Below are positions 8,701 through 15,413 of a stretch of DNA of 64,000 nucleotides, in pieces; positions within the stretch are counted from its first letter, which is position 1, and each line of letters opens with the position of its first letter. Source of the stretch: Clostridiales bacterium. Lineage in GTDB: Bacteria > Bacillota > Clostridia > Peptostreptococcales > Anaerovoracaceae. The DNA is taken from contig WRMW01000005.1 in NCBI GenBank assembly GCA_009776955.1, forward strand, positions 41,947-105,946, read 5' to 3'. Below the pieces are notes generated by a model. It saw only the letters and a list, made by a program, of their open reading frames with translations. It was not told the origin of the DNA and searched no databases. Position numbers and translations under genes: made by a program.

Positions 8701-9929
8701 CGACCGACGTGACAAACTTCAACGTCCTTAGCCAGAACGTGGCCGTGACCGTCAGCCCCGCCGCCATTGCCGCCGCGCAGCTTACCGTGACAGCCCCTGC
8801 GCTTGGCGAAACGCCGCTGCAGACGGTGAACGGCACAGGCAATTTCAGCCTCGGCACCGTCGCATGGACGCCGAGTGCCACGTTCTTTGCCGGAAGCACG
8901 TCATACACTGCGTCGGTGGTGCTGACCGCAAACACAAACTACACATTTACGAGCGGCCTTTCCACCGCGACCATCAACGGCCAGACCGCGACCGTCGCAA
9001 ACAACAACGGCGCTACCGCCACGCTGTCGTACGCGTTTGCGGCTCTGGGGGCGGCGACGGTTCCTGCGGCTCCAGGCAGTTTTACCGCGACGGCGGGGAA
9101 CGCACAGGCGACCCTTGGCTGGGCAGCCCCCAATAACGGCGGTGCCGCAATTACGCATTACGAGGTTTCAAGCGACGGCGACAATTGGACAAGCGCAGGG
9201 CTCGAAACAAGCTACGTGATGACAGGCCTGGCAAACGGCACGCAGTACACGTTCAAGGTTCGCGCTGTCAACAGCGTAGGAAACGGGAGCGAGGCAAGCG
9301 CCAACGCGACGCCGCGCACCCCGCGTCAGCCCGACCCACGCAATCCAAGCGCCCCAAGCGGTCCGAGCGGCCCTGCTCCTGCACACGACCCTGATGCAGA
9401 CACAGGCTTCGTCGAAGGCAGCAGCAATACCCATCTTATCCTTTCGAGGCCTGGCGCCTGGACAGGCAGCGGCAGCGCAGCGTGGCGGATAGACGCCAGC
9501 CCCCAGAGCTTCATTCGGCTGCTGATAGGCGGCGTCGAGATCGATTCGTCAAACTATACCGTGACGTCGGGCAGCACCATCATCACTCTTAGGGAGTCAT
9601 ATCTGCGGACATTGCCGGACGGCATCCATACCTTCCGTGCGGTGTTCAGCGGCGGCTCTGTCACCTTTACTTGGTCAGCGGATCTGCCGCAGGACGACGA
9701 GGATGCCCAACCCGCCGAGGACAATGACGCAGCGGAGGTCGTCAGCATCCAGCCCACCGCCGACACCCCCATCGTCACCGACAGCGAAGCAGAAGCGGCT
9801 GCCCCCACGCCTTCTGCCGACGGCAGGACGAACACGCTATGGATAATCATAGCGGCCATCATCGCCGCCGTGGCGATTATATGCATAGCGCTCATACGCA
9901 ACTCACGCATGAAGTCCCGCAAACTATAG
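2760..9929 (+). CDS. Giant secreted, membrane-anchored surface protein (glycine-rich, Ig/YDG/MBG/Fn3 modules)
   Basis: A 2389-residue protein. The ATG at 2760 is preferred over the GTG at 2754 because AAAGAGG at 2746-2752 is 7 nt upstream. Parts in order: signal peptide (about 1-28); Asp/Pro/Thr-rich linker (about 40-125); a long glycine-rich region with many GAGIGGGG-type turns (about 160-560) and a second at about 930-1100, suggesting a repetitive beta-solenoid; Ig-like modules (about 575-780); Fn3-like and Ig-like segments (about 1225-1530); a YDG module with KEYDGTTDA (about 1540-1630); an MBG-like tandem (about 1740-1930); a typical Fn3 domain (about 2100-2185); an X2-like domain (about 2215-2300); a C-terminal membrane helix (about 2360-2380) followed by a basic tail. 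There is no LPXTG motif. It is probably an adhesin or carbohydrate-binding surface protein; ligand unknown. Transcribed alone, ending in a strong terminator. Confidence 0.8.
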   Translation: MFVYKRLSRLLAGTLVFALLLSTMSFSATFPKVAGGDPYVGVTALDDNGPDTSGTSGGDVGNPSAGTSDGGETTPPTDPTYPENQDGSDAPNPTDPDPTNPDPENQGGSDVSNTSDDDETTSDDDLLGMLMPLSEIMPMATDVPYINPDGSPATTPAGVDVKEIASDTTTWNTTGGAWYVAQSEVTISSRVTVTGTVNLILEDDAHLTVEGGIQVQGTGNSLIIWAQSTGDWAVVDGGGDVLNEGGSANVGRLTATAAAATSSAGIGGTSNGSTTVNAGGTVTINGGVVTATGGSGNLTGSGATGGVTGGGAGIGGSGSAYEYSTGGTGGTITINNGKIIATGGTDGPANSDNKGGTGAGIGGGGGTYTGGAGGNISILGGHVTATGGADTVTTAAGPGGGAGIGGGGGGKQNGTTAGGGASGTIIIRDAVVIATSPVKIHRGAGGAGIGGGGSGRDQSGGWVSPGGSVTSITIERSVVIAQGSDGSGIGGAHDRGNYGADIGSGGTLINATGTNTPPSGGTLTITDSTVTLMEFGTNSNVTATRSTINGAGAGTAEGFYNANSKHDVNITLAASPASQIVVGTGDVELTATLHATRTSGFANPSLVSTAGLKFVITPASGTAITLPATGWSTLTPTGNTTTQGYPIYEATATWTTPALGAYTVTADFTGDTRYADGDDEISYQIVYPPLTGTPTITIPAPYALTAPVAGLTLTAVTTGLSVSTGFSYQWQRGTTNIDNATGSTYTLTADDVGQPIRVVVSSDIASGTATSAATGNVLAANATIDLSLYGTDIIPAGAGWVYEPIKTIGTSTLRARYIIQNGADVTITGDASAGATDRAGFRMLLVAPNAKDVKITLDEATIDPRSYTTAVSGVYFIAPLFLSDGAEVTLELKGESVLAAFNAPGIFVYSNAKLDIQSSDGTGILHAVGNGNGTGIGGSGNLGGVAGGDWAPYNDIGNAGDSGTITIESGTIYASANGTFNAAGIGAGPGGGASTTAGTITINGGTVYAMGAGASIGASSGAGIGGAGNSSNGTITINGGTVTAIGANNGNDNSAAGIGGGGGGRVGSVTIKGDATVIAIPSPSGGTGIGGGATPVNMPEGAPLVFTTNASGGTQNAGALILGTVTRNTDSFPTAYSGTMNVASILGTGSAYTLVNDFTTPNKLENVDFDFTLNIEEDVTLTLAQNITLTNNGRVNNFGTVNHSLHNAAYGTWAGNWYYVPGAAVNAPTLVEGTKTASAITVVATKVASTPVTNTQTIEYARNTTNTAPTAPTAWQDTPAFTGMSEYTQYYFFARSKESPSTNTAYPNYFQGDPSGGTAIRTADETPPTGEIAIKSRIFDDYAAHTSYAMFFKDEVTVEIEADDMMSGVESIEYFTSASNLPENTTDWDAQTWTTVSDDSVSFDVEEEFKGFVYVRITDNEDNSIIIRSGGIVVYGDAAASTASVSHTIGTASKTATVTLNGNTIAGVHDGTKALVRNTDYTLASDTGNVITLTATYLDSLTAGGYTLTVSYNPQGEPYATHADNDVPGTTTFALTVVKPITVNATDINYAGKEYDGTTDATDAPATFTLTSASGIETGHTVTASYTSASFGNASVGPGTVTFSGLSLGGTGSGYYSLTSTTATKSAEIEKATPPQSTVSDAISFIQLQAGSSTVNLPALLPALTVPASYGTVSYSFTNIDDGDSILTAPTATGTVTNPSAMPVAVAATAVDGESATITVTATSDNYTTITITITVNIINKTTVTIGGLSITDRAYNAQPLAYTGTATFTAGGSSVTPSVATLTVLYEGVGNAYSSSTAPTNAGDYKVTATLNSDPAYFGTWSDTFTIEKRQLTITGGTVTAKTYDTTATATVTALEFTNLVQGQSLAITTDYSVGTPAFNSADAGTNKTVSGTAALQNTATANNYALASGGAYTLTGKSIGKANPVATFPTSAALTFGQSLSQAQLTGQSNTTPGGFAFDEPQRQPTVAQSGNFLMIFTPTDVTNFNVLSQNVAVTVSPAAIAAAQLTVTAPALGETPLQTVNGTGNFSLGTVAWTPSATFFAGSTSYTASVVLTANTNYTFTSGLSTATINGQTATVANNNGATATLSYAFAALGAATVPAAPGSFTATAGNAQATLGWAAPNNGGAAITHYEVSSDGDNWTSAGLETSYVMTGLANGTQYTFKVRAVNSVGNGSEASANATPRTPRQPDPRNPSAPSGPSGPAPAHDPDADTGFVEGSSNTHLILSRPGAWTGSGSAAWRIDASPQSFIRLLIGGVEIDSSNYTVTSGSTIITLRESYLRTLPDGIHTFRAVFSGGSVTFTWSADLPQDDEDAQPAEDNDAAEVVSIQPTADTPIVTDSEAEAAAPTPSADGRTNTLWIIIAAIIAAVAIICIALIRNSRMKSRKL
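3002..3090 (+). repeat. Two near-identical 26-nt units in the Asp/Pro/Thr linker
   Basis: Positions 3002-3027 and 3065-3090 differ at only two bases and are spaced 63 nt (21 codons) apart. They encode repeated PENQ-G-S-D linker units in the surface protein, a likely product of in-frame duplication. Confidence 0.7.
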
Positions 9930-9961
9930 CCAAAAGGCAGAGCTTCCCCCTTTGCTTTTAC

Positions 9962-9990
9962 GAAAAAGAGCGCTTAACGCGCTCTTTTTC
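9962..9990 (+). terminator. Rho-independent terminator after the giant surface gene
   Basis: A 12-bp stem GAAAAAGAGCGC / GCGCTCTTTTTC with a 5-nt loop lies 33 nt after the stop codon. The U-rich 3' arm is on the plus strand, and the A-rich 5' arm could also work in the other direction. Confidence 0.85.
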
Positions 9991-9991
9991 A

Positions 9992-10020
9992 TTGTATTGA
10001 AGCAAACCGCATGTTACAAT
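9992..10020 (+). promoter_or_regulatory. Promoter of the preT-preA-hisI-hisE operon
   Basis: TTGTAT (9992-9997) and TACAAT (10015-10020) are 17 nt apart, and TGT precedes the -10 as an extended element. Predicted transcription starts near 10027, leaving about 70 nt of leader before the TTG start codon at 10100. Confidence 0.5.
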
Positions 10021-10099
10021 TTTGCTATGAAATGTTAGATGTTTGGGGAACAATAATAATAGCTGTTTTGTTTCATTGTAAAAGAGAGGAGGAAGCGTT

Positions 10100-11374
10100 T
10101 TGAGCAAGGTAAAGATAGGCGGTTATACCGCCGAGGCGGTGGCCGGCTTCGACCATCGCACCGCGATCGAGGAGGCTGCGCGATGTCTGCTCTGCCACGA
10201 TGCGCCGTGCAGCGCGGGCTGCCCCGCCGGGACGAATCCCGGGGACTTCATCAGGGCGATCCGTTTTCGCAATCCGAAAGGCGCGGCCGAGATCATCCGG
10301 GAAAACAACGTGCTTGGCGGAAGCTGCGCGCGCGTCTGCCCGTATGACAGGCTGTGCGAGGAAGCATGTAGCCGTTGCGGGATCGACGTGCCGATACAGA
10401 TCGGCAAACTTCAGCGCTACGCTGTCGAGCAAGAAAAAGCCTTTGGCATGAAAATCCTGAAAGCCCCCAAGGGGAAGAAGAAGGGCAATGTGGCATGCAT
10501 AGGTGCAGGGCCTGCATCGCTCGCGTGTGCGGCCGAGCTTGCGAAGGCCGGCTATGCCGTCACGATTTTTGAGCGTGAGAAGACGGCGGGCGGCGTACTG
10601 AGCTTTGGCATCACGCCCGCAAGACTGCCGCAAAAGGTGGTTGACCAAGACGTGGCAAGCGTCAAAAAGCTAGGCGTCAAGTTTGTGTTCGGCAAGAAAA
10701 CCACAGCGAAAGACCTTATAAAGAAGGAAGGTTTTGATGCTGTCTTTGCCGGTGTCGGTATGTGGAAAAGCAGCATGCCGGGTGTCAAGGGCGAAGACCT
10801 AAAGAACGTCGTGACCGCTGTTGACTTCCTGAAAAAAGCCCGTACCTCCGGCGGCTTCAAAGCCATGAAAGGCAAGAAGGTCATAGTCATCGGCGGCGGG
10901 GACGTCGCGATGGACTGCGCGACCACGGCCAAACTCTCCGGCGCTGCCGACGTACATATTTGGTACAGACGCACCGTCGCGGAGGCGCCCGCCAATATGG
11001 AAGAGATAAAGTACGCCCTTTCGATGGGCATCACCATTTCGGAAAACTTCGCGCCCAAGGCCTTCACAGGCAAGGGCAAGGTCGAGTTTGCCGAGTTCAA
11101 GGGCCGCGACGGAAAATCCGAAGCGAAGGTGGCCTGCGATTACGTGGTGCTCGCCATCGGCCAGCAGGCCGAGGACGTCACGACGCTTCTTGAAGGCGTA
11201 AAGACCGCGAACAAAGGCTGTGTCGTCGCGCGCAAGGGCAAGACCGGCGTGCGTGGCGTGTTTGCCGCAGGCGACATCGTCAACGGCGGCAAGACCGTGG
11301 TGGAAGCTGTTGCAGAGGGCAAGGAGGCCGCAGAGGCCATCATTGCGTATTTGAGCAAGAAGGGGGTGAAATAA
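10100..11374 (+). CDS. preT: NAD-dependent dihydropyrimidine dehydrogenase, PreT-like subunit (GltD-type flavoprotein)
   Basis: A 424-residue FAD/Fe-S oxidoreductase. The N-terminal 110 residues hold the cysteine pattern of the GltD-like Fe-S domain (CLLCHDAPCSAGC, then CARVCPYDRLCEEAC). A first dinucleotide fold starts at about residue 134 (IGAGPASLA) for FAD and a second at about 257 (VIVIGGGDVAMD) for NAD(P)H. Glutamate synthase small subunits look alike, but the gene directly downstream is a PreA-type dehydrogenase, so PreT is the better name: it takes electrons from NADH and passes them to PreA for uracil/thymine reduction or the reverse. The start is TTG at 10100 with AGGAGG 8 nt upstream. 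Its stop codon directly abuts the ATG of preA, so the two are translationally linked. Confidence 0.85.
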   Translation: MSKVKIGGYTAEAVAGFDHRTAIEEAARCLLCHDAPCSAGCPAGTNPGDFIRAIRFRNPKGAAEIIRENNVLGGSCARVCPYDRLCEEACSRCGIDVPIQIGKLQRYAVEQEKAFGMKILKAPKGKKKGNVACIGAGPASLACAAELAKAGYAVTIFEREKTAGGVLSFGITPARLPQKVVDQDVASVKKLGVKFVFGKKTTAKDLIKKEGFDAVFAGVGMWKSSMPGVKGEDLKNVVTAVDFLKKARTSGGFKAMKGKKVIVIGGGDVAMDCATTAKLSGAADVHIWYRRTVAEAPANMEEIKYALSMGITISENFAPKAFTGKGKVEFAEFKGRDGKSEAKVACDYVVLAIGQQAEDVTTLLEGVKTANKGCVVARKGKTGVRGVFAAGDIVNGGKTVVEAVAEGKEAAEAIIAYLSKKGVK

Positions 11375-12634
11375 ATGGCGATCAAAAAAGATCTTTCCAT
11401 CGACTATCTTGGCGTGAAGTGCGAAAATCCCTTCTTTCTTTCGTCCTCCCCGGTAGGCGGCAACTATGATATGGTTGCAAAGAGTTTTGAAACTGGTTGG
11501 GCAGGGGTGTTCTTCAAGACCGTAGGCATTTTTGTGGCCGACGAGTGCTCGCCGCGCTTCGACAACACGAACAAGGAAGGCACCATATGGCTCGGGTTCA
11601 AGAACATGGAGCAGATAAGCGACAAGCCGACCGAGAAGAACTTTGAGTTTATGTACAGGCTCAAACGCGACTTCCCTGAAAAGGTCCTTGTCTCGACCAT
11701 TATGGGCAGCTCGGATGACGAGTGGTATCAGCTTGCGAAGATGAGCGAGCAGGCCGGCGCAGACCTAATAGAAGGCAACTTCTCATGCCCGCAGATGACT
11801 TCTCATGCCATGGGATCCGACGTCGGCTCCGACCCCAAGCTTGTCGAGCAGTACACGAGGGCAGTCGTGAAAGCGACCAAGATTCCGTTTATCGCGAAGA
11901 TGACGCCGAACATCACGACCATGGAGCCTCCCGCAAGGGGCGCGGCCAAGGGCGGCGCCAAAGGCGTATCCGCGATCAACACCGTGAAGTCCATCACAAA
12001 CCTGGACCTCGACAACTTCACGGCCATGCCGGTCGTCAACGGCGTGTCATCCATATCGGGTTATTCGGGCGCGGCCGTAAGGCCTATAGCCCTGCGGTTC
12101 GTGGCAAACCTTTGCAGCGACCCCGAATTGCTCAAGAAGGGCATACAGATATCTGGCGTGGGCGGTGTGGAGACTTGGCGCGACGCGCTTGAGTTCCTTT
12201 TGCTCGGCGCCCGCAACGTGCAGGTCACCACGGCGATAATGCAGTACGGATACCGCATAGTGGAAGACATGATAAGCGGCCTGTCGCATTGGATGGACGA
12301 GCGCGGCTACGACAAGGTCGATGATTTCGTCGGTCTCGCATTGCCGAATATCATTCCGGCCGAGGACTTGGACAGAAGCTTCCAGATACTCCCCGCCTTC
12401 GACAACAAGAAGTGCGTGGGCTGCGGAAGGTGCTATGTATCGTGCTACGACGGCGGCCATCAGGCGATAGACTGGAACGAGCGGAAACGCAGGCCGGAGC
12501 TGAACGATGAGTGCGTCGGCTGCCATCTCTGCCTCAATGTCTGCCCCGTGCAGAACTGCATCACGCCGGGCGAGATCAAGTGGAAGCGCTCGCCCAAGAA
12601 GAAGGCGCCCGTTGTGCAGAAGAGTTTCGATTGA
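11375..12634 (+). CDS. preA: NAD-dependent dihydropyrimidine dehydrogenase, PreA subunit
   Basis: A 419-residue dihydroorotate-dehydrogenase-fold protein with a C-terminal double ferredoxin. The barrel shows NPFFLSSSP near the start, EGNFSCPQM with the catalytic cysteine at about residue 134, and [11 protein letters not shown] for FMN phosphate binding. At about 348-395 two cluster motifs follow: [11 protein letters not shown] and [11 protein letters not shown]. The enzyme interconverts uracil/thymine and their 5,6-dihydro forms in the cytoplasm, with PreT as partner. Hydantoinase and beta-ureidopropionase genes, which would complete degradation, are not in the window, so flux direction is open. 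The stop overlaps the TTG start of hisI (TTGA). Confidence 0.88.
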   Translation: MAIKKDLSIDYLGVKCENPFFLSSSPVGGNYDMVAKSFETGWAGVFFKTVGIFVADECSPRFDNTNKEGTIWLGFKNMEQISDKPTEKNFEFMYRLKRDFPEKVLVSTIMGSSDDEWYQLAKMSEQAGADLIEGNFSCPQMTSHAMGSDVGSDPKLVEQYTRAVVKATKIPFIAKMTPNITTMEPPARGAAKGGAKGVSAINTVKSITNLDLDNFTAMPVVNGVSSISGYSGAAVRPIALRFVANLCSDPELLKKGIQISGVGGVETWRDALEFLLLGARNVQVTTAIMQYGYRIVEDMISGLSHWMDERGYDKVDDFVGLALPNIIPAEDLDRSFQILPAFDNKKCVGCGRCYVSCYDGGHQAIDWNERKRRPELNDECVGCHLCLNVCPVQNCITPGEIKWKRSPKKKAPVVQKSFD

Positions 12635-12966
12635 GTCTGACGAAGTTTTTTGAAAAACAAGATTTGGTGCCGGCGGTCGTTCAGGAGGCGAGTACGGGCG
12701 AAGTGCTTATGCTCGCCTACATGAACGAAGAGTCGCTGGCAAGGACGCTCGCGACCGGCTATACGTGGTACTATAGCCGGTCGCGTGGCCGTCTATGGCA
12801 GAAAGGCGAGGAAAGCGGCCATGTGCAGCGCGTGGTCAGCATCACCGCCGACTGCGACCTCGACACATTTCTTGTCAAAGTCGAGCAGACGGGGCCGGCC
12901 TGCCATACGGGCGAGCGGACCTGCTTCTTTGCGGAGCCGATATTTGAGCGGACAAAAGAGGAATAA
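12631..12966 (+). CDS. hisI: Phosphoribosyl-AMP cyclohydrolase
   Basis: A 111-residue stand-alone HisI, the third step of histidine synthesis (opening the adenine ring of phosphoribosyl-AMP). The metal-binding pattern is intact: [16 protein letters not shown], then DCDLD and CHTGERTCF near the end. The frame is open further upstream, but only the TTG at 12631, overlapping the preA stop as TTGA, gives the usual family length. Translation probably depends on coupling with preA because only a weak GAAGAG lies upstream. hisE follows after 2 nt. Placement behind pyrimidine dehydrogenase genes rather than in a his operon is unusual. Confidence 0.88.
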   Translation: MSLTKFFEKQDLVPAVVQEASTGEVLMLAYMNEESLARTLATGYTWYYSRSRGRLWQKGEESGHVQRVVSITADCDLDTFLVKVEQTGPACHTGERTCFFAEPIFERTKEE

Positions 12967-12968
12967 TA

Positions 12969-13301
12969 ATGAGCGACATTTTGAGAGACCTGTATGCGAT
13001 TGTGGAGAACCGCAGAGCCGAAAGAGAAGAAGGCTCCTATACGAATTACCTGTTTGAATCGGGCCTCGACAAGATTCTGAAAAAGCTTGGGGAGGAAGAA
13101 GCCGAAACGCTTATCGCCGCAAAAAACCTTGAGCTGAACAATGAGGCGATAAAGGAAAGGGAAGAACTGAAGAACGAAGTGAGCGACCTGCTCTATCACT
13201 TGGTCGTAATGCTGAACGAACTGGGAGTCCGCCCCGAAGAAATAGAGGAAGTCCTACGCGCCCGTATGCAAAAAAAGGGGAATCTGAAAAAGTCCGAATA
13301 A
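12969..13301 (+). CDS. hisE: Phosphoribosyl-ATP pyrophosphatase
   Basis: A 110-residue MazG-fold enzyme that hydrolyses phosphoribosyl-ATP to phosphoribosyl-AMP, the step before HisI. The all-helical sequence shows the typical YTNYLFESGLDKILKKLGEE core and the acidic EVSDLLYHLVVML helix. AGAGGAA lies 8 nt before the ATG, inside the end of hisI. In many bacteria HisI and HisE are fused; here they are separate adjacent genes. The stop is only 4 nt from the convergent end of hisF. Confidence 0.9.
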   Translation: MSDILRDLYAIVENRRAEREEGSYTNYLFESGLDKILKKLGEEEAETLIAAKNLELNNEAIKEREELKNEVSDLLYHLVVMLNELGVRPEEIEEVLRARMQKKGNLKKSE

Positions 13302-13305
13302 GGTA

Positions 13306-14076
13306 TTAGCGGACTGGAATGCCGTGCGACATCAACTCCTGTTTCACGTCGCCGACCGTAAGCTCACCAAAATGGAATATCGAAGCAGCGAGCGCAGCGT
13401 CCACGTCCGTCTGTTTGAACACATCGACAAATGATTCAAGGCTTCCGCCGCCGCCCGAAGCGATGACAGGAACCTTGACGGCGTCGCAAACGGCTTTCGT
13501 CATCTTTATGTCAAATCCGCCCTTGGTCCCGTCAGCGTCCAAAGACGTCAGCAATATCTCGCTTGCGCCTAGCTCCGCGCCGCGGTGTGCCCAAGAGGGC
13601 AGGCCGATTCCCGCATCTATGCTGCCACCTGCAATAAGCACATGGTACACGCCATCCACGCTCGTGGCGTCTATCGCCAGAACTACGCGTTCGCTCCCAA
13701 ACGCATCTACCGCCTCGCTTATCAGCTCTGGGTGCTTCACTGCCGCTGAGTTGATCGACACCTTGGCCGCCCCTGCGTCAAACAACGCACGGAAATCATC
13801 GACCGAACGCACCCCGCCACCTACCGCCAGCGGTATTGAAATGCTTGCGGCGGTCTGCCGCACGATATCCACCATCGTCTGCCGTTCCTCGGTTGTCGCC
13901 GTGATATCAAGAAAGACAAGCTCATCCGCGCCTTGACGCTCGTATTCCATGGCGCACTCAACAGGGTCGCCTACGTCCTTGATATTGACGAAGTTGACTC
14001 CCTTGACCACGCGCCCGCCTCGAACGTCCAAGCAAGGTATTATTCTCTTAGGTCTTGTTACATCAAAATTTTTCAC
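13306..14076 (-). CDS. hisF: Imidazole glycerol phosphate synthase, cyclase subunit
   Basis: A 256-residue (beta/alpha)8 enzyme. Catalytic aspartates are in [10 protein letters not shown] (residue 17) and VLAIDATS (about 132); the phosphate-binding loops AVGGGVRSV and IASGGGGS are intact. It closes the imidazole ring using ammonia from HisH, which is not in the window. The protein starts with GTG at 14076 ([11 protein letters not shown]). No ribosome binding site is present: TACAAT lies exactly 7 nt before the GTG, so the mRNA is probably leaderless. hisF converges on hisE with 4 nt between stops and is divergent from dinB with 49 nt between starts. Confidence 0.92.
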   Translation of the reverse strand: MKNFDVTRPKRIIPCLDVRGGRVVKGVNFVNIKDVGDPVECAMEYERQGADELVFLDITATTEERQTMVDIVRQTAASISIPLAVGGGVRSVDDFRALFDAGAAKVSINSAAVKHPELISEAVDAFGSERVVLAIDATSVDGVYHVLIAGGSIDAGIGLPSWAHRGAELGASEILLTSLDADGTKGGFDIKMTKAVCDAVKVPVIASGGGGSLESFVDVFKQTDVDAALAASIFHFGELTVGDVKQELMSHGIPVR

Positions 14077-14083
14077 AAGTCGT

Positions 14084-14089
14084 ATTGTA
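14084..14089 (-). promoter_or_regulatory. -10 box of hisF, 7 nt before the start codon
   Basis: The minus strand reads TACAAT, then seven bases, then GTG. A typical start of transcription 7 nt downstream would be the G of the start codon, giving an mRNA with no leader. A good -35 is not obvious. Confidence 0.5.
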
Positions 14090-14112
14090 GCGCTTTTTCA
14101 CCCATCTTGCTG

Positions 14113-14118
14113 TAAAAT
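14113..14118 (+). promoter_or_regulatory. -10 box of dinB, 7 nt before the start codon
   Basis: TAAAAT is followed by seven bases and then the ATG at 14126. As for hisF there is no ribosome binding site, which points to a leaderless transcript. I see no clear LexA-type box in the 49-nt divergent spacer. Confidence 0.5.
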
Positions 14119-14125
14119 ATCAATT

Positions 14126-15352
14126 ATGAATATCAGGGACAGAACCATTATGCATATCGACGTCAACTCGGCGTTCCTCTCGTGGACGGCCGTGGAAATG
14201 CTAAAGGACGGGGCGGCAGAGGATATCCGTCTTGTCCCGTCCGCCATCGCCGGCGACCCCAAGAGCAGGAGCGGCATTATCCTGGCAAAGTCAGAGCCCG
14301 CAAAAAAGCGTGGCATCAAAACAGCCATGACCCTGCCCGAGGCGCGCCGGCTCTCACCCGGCCTCAAGACATTCCCGCCGCGCCACGACCTTTACAAAAT
14401 CTACAGCGGCCATCTTTTCGAACTGCTGTCGGAGTACACGGACGTGATCGAACGTTTCAGCATCGACGAGTGCTGGCTAGACTATACGGGCAGCGAAAAG
14501 ATATTCGGGGCGCCCGAAGAAGCCGCCAAGAAAATATCGCAGCGTGTCAAGAGGGAGCTCGGCTATACCGTCAATATGGGCATATCATCGAACAAGCTGC
14601 TTTCAAAGATGGCTTCCGAAATGGAAAAGCCCGACCACATTCACACATTATATCCGCACGAGATTCAGGAAAAAATGTGGCCGCTCCCTGCAAGGGAGCT
14701 ATTTGGTGTCGGGCGCTCCTCGGCTGCCACCCTCGCACGGTTTGGACTCCATACCATAGGCGACATCGCCTGTGCAGACCCCACCCTGCTACGGAGCGCC
14801 CTCAAGCCCGCCATGGGCCGCATGGTTCACGAGCGCGCGAACGGCATCGACGACAGCCCTGTCCTGAAAGCGGAGGAATACGAAAGCAAAGTCATAGGCC
14901 ACAGTGACACGACGCCGTCCGACGTCAAGACCGAGGAAGAAGCCTTTCATTATATACTGTCGCTTTCAGAGCGCGTCGGCCTGCGTCTCAGGGAGTCCGG
15001 CAGGCGTGCGGATGTCGTGACCGTGGAGCTAAAGAACAGCGCTTTCAAGACATACCGCCACCAGAAGAAGCTACTTGCGCCCGTAAGCGCGACATCGGAT
15101 ATCTACAAAACCGCCAGCGCCCTTTTTCGTGAGATGTGGCGTGGCGACGATCTAAGGCTGCTCGGCGTGTCCCTGTCAGGCCTCCGCAACGCAAACGAGG
15201 AAGAAAGCCAGCTCTCATTGTTCGGGGACTTCGGCGCCTTCGGCGCCGAGCAGAACGAAAGCCAAAAGACAAACGACACCCTCGAAGAAGCACAGGACAT
15301 GATTCGCAAGCGCTTCGGCAAAGACGCCATCACCAGAGGGACTCTGCTATGA
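14126..15352 (+). CDS. dinB: DNA polymerase IV (Y-family translesion polymerase)
   Basis: A 408-residue Y-family polymerase that copies past damaged bases. The catalytic metal ligands are D12 in HIDVNSAFLSW (with F17 at the steric-gate position) and the DE pair of RFSIDECWLDY at about residues 110-120. SNKLLSKMASEMEKP and the helix-hairpin-helix region follow, then the little-finger domain. Near the C-terminus QLSLF (about 362-366) is a textbook beta-clamp binding motif. The frame is open upstream to 13949, but that part overlaps hisF and is not conserved-looking; MNIRDRTIMHIDV at 14126 matches family starts. No Shine-Dalgarno is present. Confidence 0.9.
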   Translation: MNIRDRTIMHIDVNSAFLSWTAVEMLKDGAAEDIRLVPSAIAGDPKSRSGIILAKSEPAKKRGIKTAMTLPEARRLSPGLKTFPPRHDLYKIYSGHLFELLSEYTDVIERFSIDECWLDYTGSEKIFGAPEEAAKKISQRVKRELGYTVNMGISSNKLLSKMASEMEKPDHIHTLYPHEIQEKMWPLPARELFGVGRSSAATLARFGLHTIGDIACADPTLLRSALKPAMGRMVHERANGIDDSPVLKAEEYESKVIGHSDTTPSDVKTEEEAFHYILSLSERVGLRLRESGRRADVVTVELKNSAFKTYRHQKKLLAPVSATSDIYKTASALFREMWRGDDLRLLGVSLSGLRNANEEESQLSLFGDFGAFGAEQNESQKTNDTLEEAQDMIRKRFGKDAITRGTLL

Positions 15353-15368
15353 CCCTGCTTGCTATAAA

Positions 15369-15392
15369 AAGGGCGGCCTGCAGGCCGCCCTT
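15369..15392 (-). terminator. Terminator of trpB2, palindromic
   Basis: A perfect 24-nt palindrome with core GGGCGGCC-TGCA-GGCCGCCC, followed on the minus strand by a T run (TTTTTA). It lies 22 nt past the trpB2 stop and also between dinB and trpB2, so it can serve both. The same 20-nt core recurs at 44234-44253. Confidence 0.8.
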
Positions 15393-15413
15393 ATCGCTTA
15401 CCGTCTTGTCGCC

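Noticed and set aside
9835..9929. Possible LPXTG sorting signal at the end of the first surface protein
   Set aside because: There is a hydrophobic helix and a basic tail but no LPxTG-like motif before it, so only a membrane anchor can be claimed.
10100..11374. Calling this gene glutamate synthase small subunit (gltD)
   Set aside because: The fold is the same, but no GltB-type large subunit is adjacent while a PreA-type dehydrogenase directly follows, so PreT is the better reading.
12511..12630. N-terminal extension of HisI from 12511
   Set aside because: It overlaps the conserved second ferredoxin motif of PreA in another frame and makes HisI longer than the family; the TTG at 12631 fits.
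13949..14125. N-terminal extension of DinB from an upstream start
   Set aside because: It overlaps hisF on the other strand, adds 59 unconserved residues and lies upstream of the -10 box at 14113.
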